DNA of 64,000 bases from Lichenostomus cassidix (Eukaryota; Chordata; Aves; Passeriformes; Meliphagidae), in the NCBI GenBank assembly GCA_008360975.2, contig CM039182.1, positions 149,734,656 to 149,798,655 of the forward strand. Direction: 5' to 3'. Position numbers and translations under genes: made by a program. Shown in pieces: positions 12,306-20,980 of the stretch (within the stretch, counting starts at the first letter, position 1; each line of letters starts with the position of its first letter). The notes under the pieces are model-generated. The model saw nothing but the letters and a program-made list of their open reading frames with translations. It had not been told where the DNA came from and searched no databases.

Positions 12306-15300
12306 TGAAGCAGGTCCTTGGAGACCAAGACATGGCAGAAGTTTCTCCTTCAAGAGATGATTCCTGCATTTCAGACCTTCTTCTGGAGCAGGGATGTAAA
12401 GGGGGAAAGTCCTCATTAAATATCCACCAGAAACTCTGGATTAATCCAGACCCAGGAGGCTGATGATGGTGGGAAGTGCTGAGATCCTCTCTGGTGGGAT
12501 GGCCTGGCCTTGTGATGAGAATCATTAGAACTCAGCATCAGCTGCACTCCTGGTGCCTGAAAATATTATCTCCAGATAATCTTTGGGGTATTTAGCCAGC
12601 CATGTGCTTTATTTCAATGGCAATATCTATTTCTTTGCACGTCTGAACATTGTTTATGTTAATTAAGGCTTCAGACTGGAGGCTGCATATGGGCTGTTTC
12701 TTTTTCTTTTTCTTTTTTATTTTTTCCGGAGCTAATTTGCAGATAGAAAGTAACCTTGTCCCCCAGAAATGCTCCAATTCAGTTTGCTTTGCTCATGAAT
12801 TCACAGCTGGGCAAAGGGTTTGCTTGTCACCTCCTTATATCTTTTTCTGTCCTTCTCTCCCACACATATTAAAAGAAAATGCCAAATATTCCTAATTTTC
12901 CACAGGTCAGAATCTTTCCTTAAATCACTGTTACCCTAATTCCACTTCTGTCCGTTCTGAAGAAAATCACCCCAAACCACCTTGAATTAGAGGTCTCTAA
13001 AAAATAAAATCAAATTAATATTCCTACTCTGGTTTCATTTTCCTTGCACCAAGCCACTGGATCAAGAGTGTGTTTTTTCTCCTTTTTCCTTTTTTTCCAT
13101 TTGCATTGTTTTTTTCTAAAGAGCTAATTTAATAATAGCTGCTACTCTGACTATTGATCCTTTCAAACTGACAGAATATTCTTCTGTTCAGTGCCAGGTC
13201 TGTGCTCTTGGGGTAGAAGTGAGAAAAAAGCATCAGTGCCAAGCAAAACTCGTAAGGAAACTGAGTAATCTGAGTAGTTGAGCATGAAGTTTTATAGTGG
13301 TTTTATTTTGTCCCTGTGAAGAAACCAGGAATCTCAACTAAGGGATGTGTGGATGTATTTACTGACTGATTATTCTAAATATCAGAGCCCAGGACACATT
13401 TCACTTTCTTGGCTTTGAGCTAAATAAGATTGACAACATTTGATTTCTTTAAATGAGTGTAGGGAAATTGCTGGACAATCCTTTACTTCACTGGAGCTTC
13501 AGGTTCCAGTTTGGGTTTCATTTCCCAACTCGTGCTACATTTCAAATTCAGAGCCTCAGAAGTGCAGGATTTTTCCAGGAGGTTTGGTTTTGCTCCAATA
13601 AGCCTGCACCGACTTGCTGGATGTGTGAGATGTCTCACAGGATTTTCAGTAGCATAACTGAGAGCTCAGCCTGGCTTTGAACCAGTGGATTGATCACAGA
13701 AAAGGAAAATTATCTTTTGGATAATAGAATGACCCCTGTGAAAGAGTTTTGCTGGTTTTATTTTGTTCTTAGGAAGGTCGAAACTGAGCAAAGCATGATC
13801 ATTACTTTGGTACTGAAGGTGTCCAAAGCATTCCCAGCAGCTGGAGTGTTAAAGATTGATTTAAACCCATATTTAGCTCAGTGTTTAATGAATTTCAGCA
13901 TTTACCTCTCTGGCATGAAATCCTTTGTAACTGCTTCAGCAGCCAATCAAAGATTTATTTTATTTTATTTTTAATCAGCCTCTTTTTTTTTTTTCCAAAA
14001 GTGCAAATCTTTTCATGTCCCTTCCTCTTAGGAACCATCCACACTTTAATTCAACCCCAAGGTTCTGCACAAACAGTGACTCTGACACAGTTTTTGCAGA
14101 AGTATGATTGCAGGGGTTTTTTTGTGTCCCGGGCTATTGTGCAGAGCCAAAGTGTCTGAAAGGTGCTTTGGGGCAGCCTTTGGCTGGAAATGAAAATTGC
14201 TTTTGGGAATCCCACAAAAAGGATTAACTTTGACTTCATCTCTGGTTTGTTCTCCAAATTAATAATCAATCTGCCAGCTGGACCTGTGCCAAGCACTCGC
14301 CTGGTTAGCGAAGGGGGAATGGTCCATGTGAAACAAGAACAGTCAGAGGACCACAGAGTTGTTGGTGTTGGGAAAAAAAAATCTGGAGATTCCTTGTATT
14401 TCTCAAATCCCAAATATCTACCCCAATTTTAAAAACTCTCTCTGCTCCGTGCCTCTTCCCACAACAAAAGCTCTCTGTGCAAATTCCTGTTCAGAGCAGC
14501 ATCTCTGTTTGAGAAAGTCCTTAAGCATGTGCTTAGCTCCTGTTTAAATCTACAAGACAGTGCTTAATTGCTTTTCCCCATCAAGTGCTCAAATAATGTT
14601 CAGAGTCATGTTGTAACATATGGTGAGACATTTTCCTGTGCATCACTGGAATTACACTGGAGATAAATCTGACCATGGACATTAGAGACAGAACCAACTT
14701 GTCAGGTTCCCTGCTCACCCTCCCAGCACAACCTTTTTTACGCCAGTCTGGTTTGGGGATTTCTACAATTCCTTTTTGACTGGGTTGTAATCACTCTGAC
14801 TACACTCTCCTCTAATATTCTGCCCACGTTTTCCCTTTAGTAGAATTTGCTCTTTCTTCCCTCCACTCTGGAGACCTCCTGGAAATAATTCTGCTCCCTT
14901 ATCGGCGTACCTGGATTCAATATTTGTGAAGAACTCAAATTCTGCTCTTTTTCTTTGCCTCTGAGCTTTGAGCATGGGTTTCCCAGCACAAACCCAGCGT
15001 ATTTTTTGGCAGAATCAAAGGTTTTTCTACTGATTTACAAAAGAAACCTGAACGCACAGGCAGGCACACACAATCACACAAATGTTCCTCTCCTTATGGA
15101 CCTGTTCATTAATAGCCCATTGTCTTCTTTAGAGCTTTTAATCAGGCCCAAGATGAATGTATTTTGCATTCAAATATGAAATATGCCCTTTTTCAATATA
15201 TCTGTTGTGCAGTTTGAACTCCTGCCAGTGAAATAATCTCTATATGGCAAAATTCAGTGATTTAACTGTTTAGGATTTCAAGTCTGCCCTGAACTATGAG

Positions 15301-15529
15301 GCTTTTGGTAACACTTGATGGTTGAACCAAACACTCTTCTGGGTAGGATGGTGTCTTCATCCAGCAAGACCCAAACTCCCTCAGATGTGTTTCCCTGGAG
15401 CATGGAGAAATCCCATCAGTGGGACTGAATCCCAGTCAGTGGCATTGAATATGGGATCTGCAGCAGGTGATGGTGTACAGGCTCAGACACTCACAAACCA
15501 TGAGTAAAACCACCCAAAATCACAAGACT

Positions 15530-16053
15530 GGCATTATTGTGAGACCCCACCTGGAACAACAAATCCATCTCTGGGGTCTCCAACATCAGAAGGACGTGGA
15601 GAAGCTGGAGCAAGTCCAGAAGAGGCCATGGAGATGCTCCAAGGGCTGGAGCCTCTCTGCTTTGGAGACAGTGTGGGAGAACTGGAGGTGTTCACCTGGA
15701 GAAGAAAAGGATCCAGGGAGACCTTCCAGTGCCTAAATGGGCTCCAGGAGAGCTGGAGAGGAACTCTGGAAAAGGGATGGAGGGACAGGACAAGGGGAAT
15801 GGATTTAAACTGACAGAAAGCAGGGTTGGATGGAATATTAGGAAGGAATTCTTCCCTGGAGGGATGGCGAGGCCCTGGCACAGGTTTCCAAGAGAAGCTG
15901 TGGCTACCCTTGGATCCCTGGAAGTGTCCCAGGCCAGGTTGGATGGCGTTTGGGGCAACCTGGGATAGTGGAAATTGTCCCAGCCCATGGCAGAGGGTGG
16001 AACTGGATGATCTTTGATATCCTTTCCAACCCAAACCATTCCATGATTCTACA
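15530..16053 (+). mobile_element. CR1 LINE 3' part, one of the longer copies in the window
   Basis: The copy starts near 'gagaccccacctggaac', passes through 'ggagaagaaaaggatccagg' and 'aggaaggaattcttccctgg', and ends in 'ccaaaccattccatgattct'. The 5' part derives from the C-terminal end of the CR1 polymerase reading frame, but stops and frameshifts interrupt it. The 3' half has the typical 'gaggccctggcacaggt' and 'caacctgggatagtggaa' blocks. It is followed at 16117-16160 by three imperfect copies of TTGGTTTTCCCA. Confidence 0.9.
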
Positions 16054-17106
16054 TCCACACTGGGAATCAGTGAGAAGAGGCTGGAAGCTCTTCTGCCATG
16101 TCCTCCTACTTCCAAATTTGGTTTTCCCAGTTTTGGTTTTCCCAAACTTGGTTTTCCCAACCCATCTCCAAGCTCCAACCTCAAAGGGTGCAGAGGTGTT
16201 CGTATCAAAAGGGTTGCAGAGCAACAAGAAGAGGTAATTAGGGAGATTTGCGACGAGGAAGGAAAGGATGAAAGAAAAGTTATCCTTCTGAGGAGATTAA
16301 AACCGGAGGAATGGACATGGTCTTTGGAGTATTTCAGTGGCTTAATGACTGCTAATGACTAATTAATTAATAATCACTGGTAGTAATGAGGGGCAGATTT
16401 TCATTTTCTATTAAATGGCATTGCTGGACTTATTCTGAGGTGATTTACACCAAGTTCCTGATTCAGCACATCCACAGCACCCATCCTTTATGTGATTTAC
16501 AGCAGCTTTTAAAGTAAGAACTGGATGGCTTTGATCCAATTGCTTTCTTTGAGTCCAACAGGATAAATAAGCAGGCACTAGACCAGGTCTTTGAAGAGCA
16601 AAAGGTGGTTATTTTAATTTTTAATTTTTTTTCTTGCCTTGATATCACTGTGTACTCTTTCAGTGTGCATCTAGAAATGGATTTCAGGCTGTGCCAAGTG
16701 TTGCTTTGGCCCTGGATAGATTTCATCCTGATATTGCATTCAGTGCTGTTCTGTCAGCTTTTCTGCCATGGGAGTGTGAGACCAGGCACAGCATCTAGGG
16801 AGTGTTATTTGTTTTCTGATACTTTCCCTGGGGTTTCCTGTTCTTGTCGGTTTTCTGATTTATTTTCCTGGGATTTTTTTCCCCTCTTGGATGAGGTTAC
16901 TTCTGTTGATGCATGGCCCAGATCTGTCCTAGTCTACTTTGAAAGCTGGTAAATGAGTAAAGCTGGACTTTGGGATTGGAAGTGATGTGAGGGCAAATGG
17001 ATTCCCACATTTGAAGAGAGTTCAGGTTCCTTGGGGCAGGGGCTGGCAATGTACACAAGTTTGGTGCTTTAAAAATGAGAGGTTTTAGCGTTTCTATCTG
17101 TTGGGA

Positions 17107-17178
17107 AAGGGTTGGAATAAAAGATTTTGATGGTCCCTTCCAACCTAAACCATTTTATGATTCCAAAATTCTATAATT
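17107..17178 (+). mobile_element. CR1 LINE tail fragment, very short
   Basis: Only 'tggtcccttccaacctaaac' and 'cattttatgattcc' with a degenerate tail remain. Confidence 0.7.
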
Positions 17179-18404
17179 AGGAGTCTTTTTAAAGCACTTT
17201 TCTAGATATCCTCAAACCCAGAAATAAAAAAAAATAAAAATAAACAGAGTACTAAAAAACTTTCAACTAGCAAAAAAAACCCACAACAAGCCAAATGCAC
17301 CAATATCTACAAAAAAATCCATAAGAGTCTGTTCCAGAGGGAAAGTAAAAGCTGTTGTGGAAATATGGACAGAGGATAAATTGACAAGCAAGGAATGCAA
17401 ATTAAAAGCTTGAAAAACACAAGAGAAAAAAAAGAAAGGTGCAGGAATTTTATTTTTCAGAGCAGCAAAAATGAATAAAAAGGAAAATTTAGAGTCTACT
17501 AAACCCATAATAAATCCTGATGGTATTGGTTTGTTACTAGCTCGAAATGACAGATTTATTTATAATAATGCAGGAATTTCAATAAACGCCTGTATTCTGT
17601 AATTGGAAGAGAGCCTGGTTCCTTAATCCACATCCCAGCCTAATGAAATACTTTTCATTACACCAGCAGCTGGAAAACCTGCTATACATCATCCAATAAA
17701 GTGAGAAGTGTGTGAGAATAACAAGACAGAGCAATTTGGAACGCGAGGATTTTAAAGGAGTGGGTTAAGACTAATTGGGGATCATTGCTCTTTAGGAAAA
17801 GGAAGGTGGAAGAGTTCCCAAAATCTGGAGAGAGGAGCATGTGTGTGTAAGCACAGCAGCCTCACATCTGTCTAAGGCACAATATCCAGCTGAAACAGGA
17901 TCCAAAAATTTAAGGCATTGTGGGTAATATTATGATTATAATTGAATAATAGCAGGCTCATTAAAACAGAGGCATTAATAGCAATCAACTTATGGAAAAT
18001 AGATTTTGTCAAGCTAAATTAATACTTTCTAGGAAAATACAGAACTGGTTGGTGGAGCCTGAGAATTTGTCATTGTTTGTACACATCATAAATAAGACGT
18101 TTTTCTCGGTGACAGTGACTAAACAGAACAACTCAATAATGCAGATCTTGGAAATATGAGCAGGATGTAGAAGGGAGAATACAGAATTCAGATTTCCCCT
18201 CAGACTGGCTTCGGATCTCCTGGTCCCTTCCAAGAAGGATGCTGGGGAATGTCAGAAGGTGCATGAAAGAGAGCAAAGAGCCATGCCAGGATCTGAAAGT
18301 CTCCAAGAGATGATGTGACAGCTCAGAAAAGATCATGTGAAGAGCTGCTGATCCAGAGAAGACAGATTTATGTCCCATGAGATGGATGGAGAGAGAACCA
18401 TGGG

Positions 18405-18545
18405 ATAACAGAATGGTTTGGGTGGGAAGGCACCTTGAAGATTATTTAGTTGCAAGCGCCTGCCATGGGCAGGGAGACCTTCCACTATCCCAGGTTGCTC
18501 CAAGCCCCATCCAACCTGGCCTTGGACACTCCCAGGGATGAGATA
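18405..18545 (-). mobile_element. CR1 LINE 3'-end fragment, antisense
   Basis: The reverse-complement landmarks 'agaatggtttgggtgggaag', 'tgccatgggcagggagacc' and 'ttccactatcccaggttgct' are present. About 50 bases downstream is an uninterrupted A run at about 18598-18614; I see no further element attached to it. Confidence 0.85.
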
Positions 18546-19807
18546 TCCAGACATCTAGTAGGGTCCAGGCATTTAGAAAGCTCTGGATGAGCACCAGAAA
18601 AAAAAAAAAAAAAAGCTCTGTGTGTTTGCTACAACTTCTACAGTAAAATTAATTTGGCTTTTTTATTATTTAATTTTTAAACTACGAACAGCGCTTTAAT
18701 CCAAACCAGAAATAATTCAGGGAGGCTCAGTGTTGTGTGTTAAACAGGATCTGAGTAGATAACGACAGCAGGATGTGCTCATGCTCTGTCACCCTGTTGG
18801 TCCCCAGCCCGTGGTGGCACAGGGAGGTGGAGGGAGGCTCAGAATCATTGTGAGGAGCAGGTCAGAGTGTGCACCGAGTCAAGACCTGCAAAAAAACTTG
18901 TCTGTAGCTCAGGGCAGGTCTCTGGAGCCAGCAGAACAGAGATGTCCAGGCCATCTGTGATGCACCCAAGGCTGCTGAGCAGCTTGGCTCCATCTGGAGC
19001 TGCCTGGGCTCACTGCTGGCATTGCTGCCAAGGTCCTCTCCTCTGAGGATGGTCAGCTGTGGAGATGGGACATCTTTCCCCCCTGTCCCCTCAGTGAAGG
19101 CAGATGGCCTTTTTGCTCTGCCTCCCCATACTGCCTCGGGTTCCTGTGAAGCCCAGGTTATCCACAGGGATCCCAATCTTCACCCCATGGATTGCATTTC
19201 TGCACTTCCTCTGCACATCTGCACTCCATGTGTGACCATTTTCTAGGAGAGAGGACTGGACAAGACACAGAAGCAATGGGTGGAAAATCACTTTTTGTGC
19301 TGCTTGGGTCCCAACTCTCCCAGCACAGGACACAGAGCAGGAGATTCCCTTTTCCCCCTTCATGCTCACATGGAGATGGGCTGCAATAATTTTTCCCAAT
19401 TAAACCACCCCACCTGTGGGATGAAGACCATGGAGATTTTCCCATTTACGGCCCTTTCCCCATTCTGGTGCAGCCTGAAAGGATGACAGGACAAAACAGG
19501 GATTTATCCCTTTGATGTCTTCAGGTCCCTTTGGCTGTCGGGGAGGAACATTCCTGCAGTGCCCAGAGTTCTGGGAATGTGGGGAAGAGCTGAGGTGGCT
19601 CGTGGCCTGCCTTAGGAGATCCTGGCCACTGAGAACTGGGAGGAGAGGGAAGGAGGGGAGGGTGGGAGCAGTGAATTGGGGTTCCTGTGGCTGGGGGAGG
19701 TCGATATGGGGTGTGGAGCAGGGATTTAGGGGGTGCATGGAGAGAGGGATGGGGCTATGGGGGGAGTGAGGTGTATTTTAGGTCTGTGCAACATAGTCTT
19801 TAGTGTT

Positions 19808-19965
19808 ATATATCTATCTATCTATCTATCTATCTATATATCTATATATCTATATATCTATATATCTATCTATATATCTATATATCTATACATCTATACA
19901 TCTATACATCTATATATCTATCTATATATCTATATATCTATATATCTACATATCTTTAGTGTTAT
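19808..19965 (+). repeat. (TATC)n and (ATATCT)n microsatellite
   Basis: A pure TATC run (about seven units) passes into alternating TATATATC and TATC units with a few TACA variants. Open frames rich in Ile, Tyr and Ser on the + strand are artefacts. It is the first member of a cluster of unstable repeats that runs up to the GPS exon. Confidence 0.95.
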
Positions 19966-19975
19966 ATCTACATAT

Positions 19976-20580
19976 GGGGTATGTGGGATAGAGCTATAGG
20001 GATGGGGAGGTGTATTTGGGTTGTGTAGGGACAAGGCTATAGGATGATTTATCCATGTGTGCCACATGTGGACAAATAAGGTGTGTGTCACAGGACTGTA
20101 AGGTTGTTCATGTATATGTTGGGTGGAAAGTTTATAGGTATATGTGATAAATGGGAAAGAGCTATAGGGTTAGGAAGGTGTATATGGTATATGTGGGGGA
20201 GGTCTATGGGGTTAAGATGTATATGGGATGGGTGGAAAAAGGCTATAGAGTTAAGAAGGTTTATATGGGATGTGTGGGGCAGGGATTTAGGGTTAAGGTG
20301 TATCTGGGATAAGTCGGACAGGGTTATAGGGGTAAGATGGTGTATATGGGATATGTGGGGCAGGGCTATAGGGTCAGGGAGGTATATATGGGATATGTGG
20401 GGCAGGGCTATAGGGTTATGCACGTGTGTAGTGCCTGTGTGGGATGAGGCTGTGCAGCTCTGTGTGCACACATGGGATAGGTGGGCTATAGGGTCAGGAA
20501 GGTGTATATGGGATATGTGGGGCAGGGCTATAGGGTCGGGATGGTGTTCATGGTGTATGTGGGGCAGGGCTATAGGGTTA
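19976..20580 (+). repeat. 42-bp minisatellite, degenerate
   Basis: The basic unit is close to GGGCTATAGGGTTAGGAAGG followed by TGTATATGGGATATGTGGGGCA. Units around 20155-20430 and 20480-20580 are similar, while 20030-20150 and 20420-20480 are more diverged. Because 42 is a multiple of three, open frames of 189 codons (+) and 169 codons (-) run through it, with a periodic peptide such as IWDMWGRAIG. I treat them as non-coding. Confidence 0.85.
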
Positions 20581-20710
20581 GAGCTGTGTTTGGCCATCGT
20601 GACACCGGGCAGCCCGGGGGCTGCAGGGCGCCGTTCTCAAGTGTGGGGGTGATGGAGGGGTCAGCGCTCCGGGGACAGAGCAGCACCAGGACCAGGACGG
20701 AGCCGCAGGT

Positions 20711-20750
20711 CCGCCGGGGGGCTGGTGGGATGGGGGCGGGGGGGGCGCGG
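20711..20750 (+). other. G-rich stretch with quadruplex potential
   Basis: At least four runs of three or more G lie within 40 bases, about 90 bases before the 3' splice site of the GPS exon on the transcribed-RNA sense strand. Such a motif can fold into a G-quadruplex in DNA or RNA. Function at this place is inference. Confidence 0.6.
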
Positions 20751-20838
20751 TGCCCTCTCCCCGCCCGCCCTGACGGCCGCTCTCCCTCTCTCCCCGCTCC
20801 GCCGCCCCGTCCCTCCCTCCCTGCTCTCCTCCCTCCAG

Positions 20839-20980
20839 CAGAGCCTCCGCCTCCGCCTCTCCGCCCGGCGCCTGGTCCTGGCGCGGCTGCCGAACGGTCC
20901 CGCTCGACGCCTCCCGGACCAAGTGCCTGTGTGACCGGCTGTCCGCCTTCGCCATCTTAGCCCAGCTCAGCCCCGACATG
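20839..20980 (+). CDS. ADGRB2: ADGRB2 exon: end of GAIN domain, GPS and tethered agonist
   Basis: The exon encodes one completing base and 47 codons. In order: a short Ala/Ser/Pro linker, the GPS tryptophans (AWSW), a cysteine in GCRTV, the paired cysteines in KCLC, and then [15 protein letters not shown] autoproteolysis in this family takes place between Leu and Ser/Thr, here Leu (20939-20941) and Ser (20942-20944). The residue before Leu, normally the catalytic His, is Arg (20936-20938). The segment from Ser onward is the tethered agonist ('Stachel'). The frame is closed upstream by a TGA at 20771. The 3' splice site follows a long pyrimidine tract (about 20780-20836) and is a tandem CAGCAG, so the start may be 20839 or 20842; I prefer 20839 because the first base would then complete a conserved Asp of a Trp-Asp pair. 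The donor is GTGAGT. The exon sits in a CpG island. Confidence 0.88.

Larger units (their letters stand above)
1..20838. other. Non-coding region upstream of the GPS exon; no exon recognised
   Basis: This 20.8 kb holds CR1 fragments, two AGAAT-type microsatellites, a short 16-bp tandem repeat, a TATC microsatellite and a 42-bp minisatellite, each listed separately. No open stretch here looks like a thrombospondin type 1 repeat, a hormone-receptor domain or the main GAIN domain, which a BAI-family receptor must encode upstream of its GPS. The region is either one large intron of the receptor gene or sequence that hides a short exon I did not recognise. Between the repeats (for example 760-1870, 3450-5740, 8000-10480, 12310-15520 and 18550-19800) I see only unique or anciently decayed sequence with no support for genes. 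Confidence 0.6.

Noticed and set aside
19803..19999. Ile/Tyr/Ser-rich open frames of 62 and 88 codons
   Set aside because: TATC microsatellite artefact.
20160..20580. Telomere-like TAGGGTTAGG words
   Set aside because: They occur once per 42-bp unit and never as tandem TTAGGG, so there is no interstitial telomere array.
20083..20652. 189-codon + strand and 169-codon - strand open frames
   Set aside because: They are the 42-bp minisatellite read in frame; both strands stay open because 42 is divisible by three, and there is no splice or start evidence.
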